Origin: Colias croceus
Lineage: Eukaryota > Arthropoda > Insecta > Lepidoptera > Pieridae
Direction of reading: 5' to 3'
Length of the DNA stretch: 64,000 nt
Assembly (NCBI RefSeq): GCF_905220415.1
Contig: NC_059555.1
Location: 3,596,001-3,660,000 of the forward strand
The notes below the pieces were generated by a model. It was not told the origin of the DNA and did not search any database. It worked only from the letters and a program-made list of their open reading frames with translations. Below are positions 1-11,894 of the stretch, in pieces; the first letter of the stretch is position 1; each line of letters starts with the position of its first letter. A program made the translations under genes and the position numbers.

Positions 1-3000
1 TCACAAGTAATGTGATAATAATCAGGTTTAATGACTTTACAGGTGTAGCTCCTTATAGCAACGTTATTCGTTAATCGTTACCGAGTCGTAGTTCTGTGTA
101 AACGTGAAACCAGTGCTAACTGTGTTTAGGTGGTACGTACGACACACTGCGTTTCGCAGGTAATATATCGAAAATGTTAAATAATTATTTACAGTAATTA
201 ATTGTGAAGGAATTTATAATTATAAATTTCTGTGTATCGCTAGTGCAGATTGGCAATTATTAATTGAACATTTTTCATGAATTTTCTTTTTATTTACTAC
301 CTTCATAGACGGTCAATATTTTTATAGGTACATAATTTTTCTTAATGCTCTAAGTAATTTTTGCTTCTACATCAATATTATTTAGGGGTTACTATTTTGT
401 TTACCTTGTTATTTTTTGGTGAAGTTAAAATGCAATTCTTGATTATAATTAGAACAGTTTTATAAAACCTGTACTTAGGTAGTTTAATATATATACTTAA
501 AATTATAAAAAAATACTTAAATCTGAAGAGTAAAACATTTTTTTTAATTATAAACCACGTCATGAAAAGATTTTTATACGAAATACGTTCATAAAACTTT
601 TACTAAAATAATTGTGTCATGGTAGTTGTACTTACATATAAATAGGTACTTACATATTTTTTTAATTTTCAATGATTACCTTGGTAATAAAAAATTGTTT
701 GCAAAAAACTGAGAGAAATTCGTACCAATAACACAGATAATATAAAACTACCTAAGTATGCCAAAACTAGATTTTTCAAAATTATCTAACAATTGTACAA
801 TCAACATCATACTTATCCTAACTTTGTAAATGTTCAAATGGAATTTATATATTATGAGTTAAATCTTAACGACTAAGATGTGGTCATAACTTCGAGATTA
901 TTCTTAATCGATTTATACTAATAACTTTTTGTTATCTATCGATCTCTGCGTACTATTATAATGTTTAATTTTAGGAACACAATATATCACCATTTAACAC
1001 CAATAATAAAAATCGTTTTTCAAGCAATTAACTGTTTGCAGTTTGAGATGTTTTGGCAAACACGTTTTGACCTTTTGGTTTTTGCATGGAATATTTAGCA
1101 AATTTGCAATATTTAGTATTTCGCGCCAATCGTAAAATATTTGCAAGTTAGACATAGTTGCGGTTACATAAATATGTCAAGAGAATATAAGTCTATACTT
1201 AGAATGAAAATACTCTGACTAGAGCTTTGATACTCTGTTATTATTGAAAATGAAACCCGCACAATAATTGGAGAGATCGGAAAGATGGAATATCCGTTAC
1301 GGTATGATTTTCACCGCGCAAATTGCAGTGGCCTGTGGGTACGCAAAATACAAAAAAGTTCTAAGTATACGAAACATCGAGGACAAGTCCAAATTCAGAT
1401 CTATTGTTTTAGGAATATGTACTTTTATTGCTGTGGTATTTAGATATAAATTGGAAACTTCTTATAATATTTAAAAAAGTTTATAAAACCATTTGTTTTG
1501 CGACTGAACTCTATCTGCCAGTTGTTACTTGTGTATTATTGTAATTTATTTTATGTTCAATTTTCTAAGTATATTATTCGTTTTTATAATGTGATTAGCT
1601 GAAGGTACTATCCATCGGCGTATTAATAGAGGTTTATATTATGCCAAATTCCGTATAATGCGTTCTAAGAATGCGTTGAGGAGTTCACGTATTGAACGCA
1701 CTCACAATTTTACATTTTGATGTAGGTAGGTAGGTATAAGTTGGTAATCAGCCTTTGTGCACTTCCAAACTGAAATTTTTTTTTTAAGTCTTAACTTTAC
1801 CATTTGGGAAGGACGAAGGTTACCATGATGTCTAATAGCAATAAATAATTCCAGTGTGAGAAGCATATGGAACAGCTCTTTCATTTTTCAACACTCCAAA
1901 TAATATCTACGGCTTTAACCCACAGAACTATATATAGTTCTGTGCTTTAACCCCCCTGGTAGGTACTGCGTTTTTTGTTCATTCGATGCTTTATTTTCTT
2001 GCTTTCGATGTCGCAGTGAAAATCGCGTGCGAACTGACTTAGAACAAGATCAGATAAACACCACATAAAATATACTAGAACAGTTATAGCAAATTGTAGG
2101 TTAGAAACTTTGTTCTTCGGTTTTCTTCAGCTTTAGTATACACACAGACGTTGTAATATTTTGAATACAAATAAATTTAAGGGAAAACGAAACTTATTGC
2201 ATTTCCAGATTATTTGTTTATCTGCATTGTCTAAGTAATTAGTGTTTCTATATTTAAAATATATTGTTAATTATGTTCCTGTTAAAGGACTTACTAGTAT
2301 AATAATAAATAATTAGCGTTGCAGAACTTGAACTGAATTTCCTTTACAATGCTAATGATTTAATTAACAAGTAATAAAACTCATAGCTTGTGATAATAAT
2401 TATTATTTGCATGGTGAACCAATTATGACAGTGGACTGAAATATATACTTACTCGTGTTTGATTAACTAACCACATTAGTACCTAGTTTAAATTGTTTGG
2501 TATATAATCGTTTTTACTGATATAACAATAAATCACGGGTAAGGCTTGTTAGTTTTTTTTTTATTAATAAGGATTAAAATTTATCCGCAACTGTGCGGAT
2601 ACTGATAATAATTTGCAAAAATATGATTTCATGGTTGTAAAATATAATACCTATGTATATTTTGTCTGAAATGAATGGACCTTTTTATATCATAGACGCG
2701 TTTTATATTAACATTTTTCTGTGAAATCTATAAAAAACGAAACATAAAAACTGAGCGGGAATTATGATCGTTGTATAAAATGCACATCTGTGTTAAAAAA
2801 TATACTTAATTATCGTTAAAATAAAAATATACGATTTATTTTATTTCCGTGTCGTGCTATTAAATAATATGAGATTTGTGTACAATCATTATAAGTACAA
2901 TAAATGAATATTAATGTTTTTACGAGCTCAGCAAACGTTAATCTTTCGATACCCATCGTAATCACCAAGTAGAATGAAAATTCTTATTGTTAGACATTCA

Positions 3001-6000
3001 ATACATTATACAAGCACTGGAACACAGGAATTTTGACACATCACGTTGTATTTTAGTTTAGGGCTTAGGCTATAAACATTAGGGTATAATAATTTCGTGT
3101 GTGCATGTATTATCCCTAAGAGCACTGAATACAAGAAAACATGTATTATATTATATGTCGTCCTCTCAGGTTGCAATGTATAAAAAAATATTCTTAATTA
3201 CTTATGTATTTTGTTTTTGGCTTGGAAAATCGAGGAAATCTCTGTGACTTACCAAAACTTACCAAAATTTATATTCAGGTATTTTGTTGTTTGAATATGG
3301 TAATTTTTATAATTTTTTATTAATACTAGTCGCTGTCAGGTGGATTTGCCTGGGACTACATTACTACATCTATCTTGGCTAAAGAAGTTTTCTCAAATTT
3401 CATTAAAATGTTTCGCGTAAAAACGCGATAGAGTCAAGATAGAGCATACTTATTTTTAATTGACGTTGGCCTTTGCGTTTTTTTACAGAAAATTTATTAA
3501 TTATTAGATATTATTAACATATTATAGCATGTAGATATAAAGGTATTGAATAAATTTTGATTATTATAGTTAAATATACAAAACTATTTCATAATAACAG
3601 TGAATTAATCAAATCAATTTAATTAAATTATACCACTTTATTATTTTTATAAAATAATGTAGGAGCGCTTAATTTTCTTTGAACTTTTACGCATCCTTGG
3701 TTATTTTGGTTGACGTAGTTCACGATGCAACCTTGCGCTAATAACCGAGGGTTGCCAACCTTCATATTATAACCGCTTGTGTTTTTTCCGCAATTAAAGT
3801 TTACTAGTGAATTCTTGAGCTATGAGGTTGATAATCGTCTTAAATTTTAATTAAATTAAGAACGATAACCAGAAGACACGGAGAGAAAGACCACAAGTAC
3901 CTACCACTTAAACTTTTGTGATTGAATTAGATTTTTTTTAGAAAGTTTTCCTCACTACCTACTTTGAGGATGGGTTGATATTAAAGTTCTTTTATAATAA
4001 GGTACTTAGATAGTCAAGGATCAAAACGGTGAACACTGCAAAGTAATTATTTAATGCTGTAAATCAAGTGACCTCTCAGGGTCAGTGTTTATGTTCGTTC
4101 TTTAAATACGAATAAAACGATCATGTTTTGCTCTGCCAATTTTTGCGTAAATTGTAGATACTTATTTAAAATTCAATGCGTAAATTATATATTATTATTA
4201 TTTTCTATTTAAAATTCAATTTTAGCTAATTTATTTTAATTTTTTATATTTTAAATATTTATACATTATCCTAAGTATTAATTAGAAGAAAAAAATATTC
4301 ACATTAGATTACAGGTTTTACATCCTCCCACATTCCCCATATCTTATGCTCATTTCAACTATTAGATACGAAGGTCAGAAAAAGTTAAGTTTATTTTTTT
4401 TTATCTATTTTTAACAATTTTTTCAATATAAGGATTGTCGTGCACTTCATAATAATTTATCGAAACATTATACAAATTCCTTGAAGAAGCAACACTTGTG
4501 GCTCAAACCTCAAACAGATAACTAGACGTTTATTGTTTAAACTTAATATAATGCATTTTTCTCTTTTTTCCTAACTATATTAGATACATTCGATAAGTTG
4601 TTAAATTGTCAAACCTTTTCACTTATGCAGACAATACTTATTTATTAGGTACTTACAGAGCTAGGCTCTTTCTAGTCAAAACAAATGCAATATTTTGCAT
4701 CTATATTTTGTCTTCTATTTACCACTCACTTCAGTAAATAAGCCGTGTGTTAACAAATGATTCGCACTTGCTCAATTAGTTACGCAGTTTGTGTTGTAAC
4801 ATTTGTACTGCAGTCATTTATTTATTTATTTAGTCATTCGTTCTCATAGGAAAAATTACTCATTTTATGTAAATTAAACGATATATGGATTACATATTTC
4901 ATTTATCTAACTTTCAATTATCTAAAGGATAGTTGAAATAAGATCGAGTTTATAAATTTGTAATGATACTCGATAAGTATGTTTTTTCAATTTCCATCGA
5001 GTTTTCCCATCTCATAGCGGAACGGAGAGAGCGTATTTTAAAAGCTTTCTCTTTGATAGTCTAATTTATACTGCACTAGTATCACTAAACTTTGTAAGTA
5101 CTTATTATACATATTCATATAGTAAGTAGATTATAAAATATTTTGAAGAGATACCTAGTTAGTTTATTTTGTAAACTTAAATATGTAGTTACATTTTATT
5201 CCTGTAATTCTACCACATTACCTACAAGAAAACTAAAAATTGTTTTTCTGTTGTGGGAAAACAAAAAGGTACGTTGGAGAAAAATAAATAACCCTAAAAT
5301 ACAAGATTTAGATATCCCTTGAATTAGTATAAATCAAAACAATACCAAGTATTTATCCTTCGTTTTAAAACCAATTGCCACTCTATGCAAGCTATGCATA
5401 ATCGAACTAACTGAAATAACTTTTAAAATAAATTAAATATAAATAATTAAACACTTTACAACTAATTGTTTGTATTTCAATATACATCGCATGAAATACA
5501 AAGATTTCCAATACACAAGGGCATGTTATGTATAAGTAGGCAAAGTAATATCGTTCAAATTTTGCCGGAATGTGATAATATCCGTTCGTATAAAGGTAAT
5601 TGTAAAATTTCTATGCATTCATGAAACTGGTTATATCGGAGGTTCTGGAGTATGTTCGTTGTTTGCACGTTTTCGTTTTTAATTGTTTCAATAGACACAT
5701 GTAATGTGCTATGCTCATAGGTGCTTAGGTCACATACCAGTGTTGAATGAATCTTTTATTTAGACCTTATTACTAATTCTTTAGTTTCTATCAACTTTTA
5801 TTTCCTGGGTTACATAATCATAGGTCAAGGCGCTAGACTAGTGTTTTGTGTTTATAGTGAAAACACCAGCATTTTAAAAATTTAGATAAATTGTTTTTTT
5901 TATTTCAATGTTTCATGAACTCTTTTATTGCCTATTCGTATCGGTCGCTGCATCTGTCTGTTCGAGGTATGTTGGAAAGCTTAGGTAGATAGGTAGATAG

Positions 6001-6332
6001 ATTATAGATATCAAGATAAGCTTTTTTGAGATTTTGACTCAATATAGGTACTAAATATATGACTATATAAGTCAAAATATATACCTACTACTTGAAACAC
6101 ATTTTCGATGCGGACTGCATGTATTAAATTTTTTTACTTATTATTAAATTAAACGCTTCCTATCGGGTCGTATTGCATCCTAAGCCTTAAATACCAACAT
6201 AGCTATTATATTTTTTTAATATGTATTGAATTCCGTTAAGTTACAATAGTGCATACATTGTACACTATACAGTAGACATCGCTTTACTCATTATGTTTTT
6301 TGTCGATGATAAATCTTATTGTTTTGTTGCAG
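1..6332. other. Gene-poor AT-rich stretch upstream of the elongase
   Basis: No conserved coding exon was recognised on either strand. The short open frames here start at TTG or lie in low-complexity sequence and show no family signature. The stretch may hold 5' regulatory DNA or a leader intron of the downstream elongase, because the elongase start codon lies 16 bp after a good acceptor (TTGTTGCAG ending at 6332). At least one non-coding upstream exon must therefore exist. A donor-like GTAATA at 160 is one candidate but cannot be confirmed. Confidence 0.5.
1921..1944. repeat. 24-bp perfect palindrome flanked by 8-bp direct repeats
   Basis: Two CACAGAACTA/TAGTTCTGTG arms meet at a TATA centre. 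The sequence CTTTAACC lies immediately on both sides (1913-1920 and 1945-1952), the layout expected of a target-site duplication. It could be a micro-insertion or the footprint left by transposon excision. Confidence 0.6.
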
Positions 6333-6348
6333 ACGTGATAGACCGACC

Positions 6349-9300
6349 ATGGGGACTCTATTCAACAATGTGACGAAATACTACACGTATGTTAACGATG
6401 AACTCGCAGGTAAAGGATAGTTCAATACACTACGCATTAATATTAACAAAATCCATTACTATGGTAAATAATACGAGCGCAAGTCAGGGACTAAGTATTC
6501 AATGTGAATTAATTTCTAGACAATCTGTTAGCTCTATATGAGTAGGTACTATATGTTAGTATTTTGCACTGAAAATGCTAAATTATAAAAAATACAAAAT
6601 ACTTATTCTGACGTCACATAAAAAATTGAGATACATAGTTATAACACGGTGTTATGTGTCTTATTAATCTAGGTAATAGCACAGACTAATAATAATATAC
6701 TACGTATACAGTAATAGGTACCCACGACGTGTAGTGAAATTAGCTCTGCGACTTTTATTATAAGTAGGTACTGTAAAGTCTCGTTTTAATTGTTTTACAT
6801 TTTTATTTACAAAACTCCACAAATTGACGTGGTAACTAAAGTGAAAACAGTAGCATAATCATTCTCATATTCAAATATGTAGCTACGGAGGTACCTACAG
6901 GCTGCACACAATACAATAGTCGTTTGAATGTTTGATAATGAAAATTGCAGATAAACGCGGTATTTTTCTTATCTGTGGTCAGCCACAAATTATTATTTAA
7001 CAAAAAACTAATGTTTATTTTGTAATGTCAGTGAAAAAATTATAGATAGGGAGGCGAGGTAGCTAAATGGCGTAATTAAACGGCGCCGTCGAGACTTATC
7101 AAAATCGATAGATAAAATAATTTCGAAAAGAAAAGCTTCTATGGTAAAAACCATTTTAGCGGTGGGTTTGGCGTGTACGGATTTTCAAAAATGTAAAAAA
7201 AATAGTTACTGGGGCATTCTCGAGCGCGTCAGATATTCATACTACGTATGCCCCAAGTGCCTCTGATAACAACGGTATACTAATCTGCCGGTTTGCGTGG
7301 TGGGGCTAGGCATATTAATTCGTCAAAAATGCACAAAAAAAAAATTTACTCGAGCGCGTCAGATTTTCATAGGGGAGGTTTATCTCGGTCTCCTGAAAGC
7401 ATATTTTCTTAATCTGACAAAAATGTTGGTGGGTTCTCTTAATCTGACCGAAAAAGGTTTGAGAGTTTCTTTTTTTAAATCATCGTTATTTCATATCAAT
7501 TTTTCTTAACACCCTCAGTTTTCGAGATATACTCAAAAAACAGGGAGTTTGAGTTTTTATGATGCTTCAAGTCAAAAAGTTTTAACTTTGGACAAAAATG
7601 TAAAGAGACCTTTTTTGTGTAAAATAAAATAACCTTTTTTGTTTATTCAAACTTTTTTTTTGTAAAATGTATCGTATCGTATCGTTTTCGGAAGACGAAA
7701 TGGCTCCTCCAGACTTCCGGTCACGCGGAAACCGGCAGATTTTGTATTTTTAGTAAGTTTTAGATTATATTCTTCAAAATAAAAATAAAAACAATCGCGC
7801 TCGAGAATGCCGGATTAACGTTTTTTTTTTACAAGTTCGCGACCCTATAACTTGGCGGCGTCAAGGACTTATCGTCAGATTAGTTAAATTTAGTTTTAAA
7901 ACACTAAAATCAACCCCCAATATCTTAATCTGACGCGCTCGAGTATTTCAGACTATCGATTTTTTTTTACTAATCTGATCGTCTATCCTGGGCGCGCGTC
8001 ACTACTTAAAGAGCTAAATAGTTAACAAGGTTGTTCTATTAGGTCTAAGGTATCTCTCATATCTTAAACTGCCACGCTCGAGTATTGCAGAAAATTCCCC
8101 TCTTCGCCTCCCTATCTATTACTTGATTAATAAATGATGCTAAATTGGCGGATAATTCAAGTAGGTATGACGTAGGTTATAAAAATTAAGCTTAAACCTA
8201 GTACTGCTACATGATTAAAAACGTCTCTTTTAAAGTTTTTTATTAAGGCTATTAATTTAAACTTATTGTATGTATTTATTATGTAAAAAAATTTATAAGT
8301 TTTTATCTTTAAGGTGAAAAAAATTGATTTAAAAAATCAGCTTTAAACGACGAAAAATTACAAGGTATACTTACTTAGATTTACATTCGTACTTATTAAA
8401 AAACTTTATTTGTTATACAATGGTTAATCTATGCAAAATCTATGCAAATTCTCTGGATAAGAGTTTCAGTATCGCTCAATGTTAAACTCAAGACACAAAA
8501 AAAAATTATAGCTTTGCTAAGTAAGTATAATTGGGGCCGAGATTCAAATTACTTTTTTTTTATCATTACGAAAAACCTTGTAAATACCTTCTCATTATTT
8601 AATCCTTATATCTCATTGTGTCATTAGTCATTACTCATTACCAATGAAGTTGCTAATATAAAAAAATTGAAAAAATGTTAGGTAGGTACCTTCAAGAGCA
8701 TTATATAACAATACGGAAGTACCTAATGAAAGTTTTCATGGAAATATATGTAAATAGGGTTTATGTGCATTGTGCATGTATTATAACTTAGCGAAGAGAC
8801 AAAATAGAGCTATTCTGATGTACCTCTAACATTTACGGAGTCATGACAAAACGTGAATTAGAAATTATCACGAGTAAGAAACTTGCCTAAGTAAATTAAA
8901 AGTGTAAATTAAAAGTGTAACACTAAGCCAGAATTCCACGCGAATGAAGTCGCAGATTCAGTTAGAGAGATGCATTAAAATCGTTATAATTTTGCAGATG
9001 CATTAAAATCGTTATAATTTTCAGATCCTCGAACAAATAAGTTTTGGCTGGTTGCCAATCCCGTACCAATTATGACAATAATGTTCTTGTACCATCGGTT
9101 TGTAAAAGTATGGGGCCCTGCATATATGGCGAATAGACAACCCTATAACTTGAAATGGGTCATCGTTGCATATAATCTAATGCAGATAGGTCTATGCGCA
9201 CATATGACATTTCAGGTAAGGGAGAAATACTGGGTCACAGCCAAGTCACAGGCCACAGCCCACATATTATACATATATTGAGAAAAACACTATTAATATA

Positions 9301-11435
9301 CCTACATTTAAGGGGCTTAATGAATGACCTTTTCTAGACGCAATGGTGTTCCAACTTCCAACATCGCTTAATAACAGCTGAACATCAAGAAACATTAAGA
9401 AACTCTACGTAATTTTTCTTCATATTTTGTGAGATCAACTGTTGGTGCCAACTTTAACAAAAATTTAATTTAAATAGATTTCAGGCAACCGCGTTGTTAT
9501 TTTTTGTTGATTTTTCGTTAGAAGAGACTTTATTGAAGGCAAAAAAATATAATCAAATGAATTTTAAGTGATACATATTAACATTACCAGATACTAGATC
9601 TAGTTTATCATTAAAAACATATTAAGGTGGCTTTCAGGTCTGTCCGGTTAAGCGGAATTTTCTAGTAATCATTGTAAATATTCGGAATCTAGAATTAATC
9701 CTAATAAATGTATTTATAAAAAAAATGTCTGAATACTTAATAATGATTGTAATATATTACAGTGTATCACCTGGTTATATCTGCCGGGCTATTACAGTGT
9801 GTGGTGTCAAAAGATTAATTACGATGATAATGAGGTGGAAAGACTCATCATTGAACGAGTGTGGCTGTACTATTTTATCAAGATAGTTGATTTATTAGAC
9901 ACTGTGAGTAATTACTTATTACTCTATAAGATCGATCTTGATTCTTGATTGCAAAGGCTGTTTAATCATACTAAACAGTTTTCCTTAAAAAATGACGATG
10001 TACATAGAATGTCCTCTTTTGTTGGGTGACGGTGAAAATAAGGAAATGTTTTGTTTCCGTTTTGTGCAATTATATTTAGAAATTCTATATTGTAATAGAA
10101 ATGTGTATAAAATAAGTGAAAAGGTAGGAATAAAAATTAGATCCAGAGTTTTATGCTAGTGTAGGTACATATTATAGTAGTTAAGACGTGCTAAGTTAGT
10201 GTTTTTTTTTAATAAATTATAACGATACATTAGTTACTTTTTTCATTATATATTATTTTTCAGGTATTTTTCATACTACGTAAGAAATTCTCTCACGTGT
10301 CCTTCTTGCACGTCTACCATCATTTGGGCATGTGCCTCCTTGGGTACATCGGCACGAAATATGTGCCAGGTACGTTGTTAATAAAAATTAATTAATATTT
10401 TATAAAATGTACTTATGTATATGATTATGATTTATATGATTTTGGTAATCATCCTTGTATTTGTCAAATGTGCATTAATATAAATTAACCGGTAATTGTT
10501 TCGTAAATTGCTTTATAGTTACTTAATGATCTAAGCTTTATAGCAATTTACGAAACAATTACCGGTTTTTTCAAACTTTACATATTTATTCTAAAAATCT
10601 ATAAAATTCTGAACTACCTTCTTCAAGTTTTACCTTCGACAATTGAACTTTAATGATCTACTAGCTTTTCGCCCCGGCTTCGTCCGTGGTACCTACATGT
10701 TTACGTTTTTTTTTCATAAAAACTATCCTATCTCTCAAGTTGGATCGAACTGCACATGGTGTGCGAATTTTATTATAATCGGTTAAGTGGTTTAGGAGTC
10801 CATTGAGGACAAACATTGTGACACGAGATTTATATATATATTAAGATAGATTCTAGACTAATCATTTATACCAAAACATTTTTTGACAATAATTTATTTA
10901 AAATATTTTTTTAGGTGGACACGGTATAATGTTGGGCTTCATAAACTCCGCAGTACACGCGGTTATGTATTCGTATTACTTGGTTTCAATATTAAGGCCG
11001 CAGTGGGTCCAGGGATGGTGGAAGAAATACATCACACAACTACAAATTGTAAGTATAAATAATAATGCATAGGTAAACGAAAAATATCCTACCGCATACA
11101 TATTTTTTTTTAAGTGAAACTTCAATGTCGCGTTAAGAGTAAAATTCAAGGTCGCGTCTTGGCAATTCCGTCACATCATTGGGGTAATCTTGTCTATGAA
11201 GTTTCACTTCTGAAACGTACGTACTCGGCGCACACGCTCTTTTTAACTCTATATTATTTAATTTCAGTTGCAGTTCCTGCTGTTGATTCTGCACTTCGGC
11301 CACATTATATTCGAGCCATCTTGCGGATACCCCAAGTGGGTTGCCTATGTATTCTTACCACACAACATTTTTATACTTATCCTATTTTCTGATTTCTACG
11401 TTAAGGAATACATTCTAAAGAAGAAGAAACAGTAG
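6349..11435 (+). CDS. Elongation of very long chain fatty acids protein (ELOVL1/7-like)
   Basis: Six coding exons (6349-6409, 9025-9215, 9763-9903, 10264-10369, 10915-11048, 11268-11435) join in phase into 266 residues, normal for ELO-family 3-keto-acyl-CoA synthases of the ER. The start lies in ACCATGG, 16 bp after a splice acceptor. Visible family motifs are KIVDLLDTVFFILRKK (124-139), the histidine box HVYHH (147-151), NSAVHAVMYSYY (177-188) and TQLQILQF across the last junction. The protein is multi-pass and ends KKKKQ, fitting a dilysine ER-retrieval signal. By family knowledge it condenses malonyl-CoA with long-chain acyl-CoA. The LLDT and histidine-box pattern suits the insect ELOVL1/7-type group; the exact substrate cannot be read. 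Intron 1 (2.6 kb) contains a TIR transposon, and the exon-2 acceptor is duplicated. Confidence 0.95.
6680..6710 (+). mobile_element. 31-bp micro-insertion, copy 1
   Basis: A 31-bp sequence begins CACAGACTAA and ends ACGTATACA. It is flanked by GTAATAG on both sides (6673-6679 and 6711-6717). The same sequence occurs at 23258-23289 and 52279-52309 with different flanking direct repeats. It lies in intron 1 of the elongase. Confidence 0.65.
7045..8116. mobile_element. Non-autonomous TIR element with TA target duplication, copy 1
   Basis: The 1072-bp element starts GATAGGGAGGCGA and ends with its inverted copy (CGCCTCCCTATC). It is flanked by TA at 7043-7044 and 8117-8118. Inside are several copies of a CTCGAGCGCGTCAGAT-type motif, pointing one way in the left half and the opposite way in the right half (near 7220, 7350, 7798, 7930, 8070). 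No transposase is encoded. A second copy lies at 28490-29717; compared with it, copy 1 lacks a block between two direct motif repeats. The TA duplication suggests mobilisation by a Tc1/mariner-type enzyme (inference). Confidence 0.85.
8117..8969. other. Elongase intron 1 sequence, nothing recognised
   Basis: This is AT-rich intron between the TIR element and the duplicated acceptor of exon 2. I see only low-complexity DNA and a short tandem repeat (AATTAAAAGTGTA, near 8895-8920). Confidence 0.5.
8970..9024 (+). promoter_or_regulatory. Tandemly duplicated 3' splice site of elongase exon 2
   Basis: A 27-28 bp segment (ATGCATTAAAATCG...TTTTGCAG, 8970-8997) is immediately repeated (8998-9024, ending TTTTCAG). 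Each copy ends in a usable acceptor. Only the downstream AG at 9024 gives the conserved elongase reading frame. Use of the AG at 8997 would add codons for about six residues and then TAA. Confidence 0.8.
10487..10567. repeat. Short palindromic element (26-bp perfect arms)
   Basis: The left arm (10487-10512, AACCGGTAATTG...) and right arm (10542-10567) are exact reverse complements separated by 29 bp. No coding capacity. It is probably a tiny foldback MITE in elongase intron 4. Confidence 0.7.
10661..10855 (-). repeat. Lepidopteran interspersed repeat, 'GGCTTCGTCCGTGG' type
   Basis: The sequence runs from CTAGCTTTTCGCCCCGGCTTC to a TTTATATATATATTAAGAT tail. A close relative is at 37225-37405, and it shares the CGCCCCGGCTTCG head with copies at 26218-26388, 36840-37025 and 57357-57530. 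Confidence 0.65.
11112..11209. mobile_element. MITE with AAGTGAAACTT termini, copy 1
   Basis: A 98-bp segment starts AAGTGAAACTT and ends AAGTTTCACTT. A 132-bp element with the same termini lies at 41279-41410. It sits in the last intron of the elongase, about 60 bp before the final exon. Confidence 0.6.
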
Positions 11436-11894
11436 ATGTAGTCAAATTAGGATAATGTTGTAAAGTAATGATAGTTTAAATATATTTATTATACATTGGT
11501 TTTTTGTTTTATTTTCTACTATCTAGGTGAATTACCCACTCCGCATAACACCAGAACTTCAGATCTTAAAATACATTCCTGAATTTGATTAAACGTTTTA
11601 CAGCATTCAGATGCTTTCACCAAAGATGCGGGTTCGAATCCTGCCTTGAGATCGAATACTTTTTCTATTAAATTTATAAAAAATATTTTTAATTTTTATA
11701 GATTTCACTTTTAAACTGAAGAAATTTCAAATTATTTATTTTTACTGACATTATCCAGATAACTTATTAATAATATATTATATATCGCCTTGTATACTTA
11801 ATATATTCAATTCTTGAGCATTTAAGCGGATAATTAGGTACTAAATAAATATTATACTTGTAGAAGCAGTACGTTGTACATAATAATTTAAGTA

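Noticed and set aside
1..159. Possible 5' UTR exon of the elongase ending at a donor-like GTAATA
   Set aside because: There is no way to link it to the acceptor at 6332 without transcript data; the donor is ordinary and many others exist.
1268..1474. 68-codon plus-strand frame with a hydrophobic stretch
   Set aside because: It starts at TTG, shows no family pattern and no splice partners; probably chance in AT-rich DNA.
11600..11665. GCGGGTTCGAATCCTGCC, a tRNA B-box-like string
   Set aside because: No A box, acceptor stem or anticodon arm can be folded around it.
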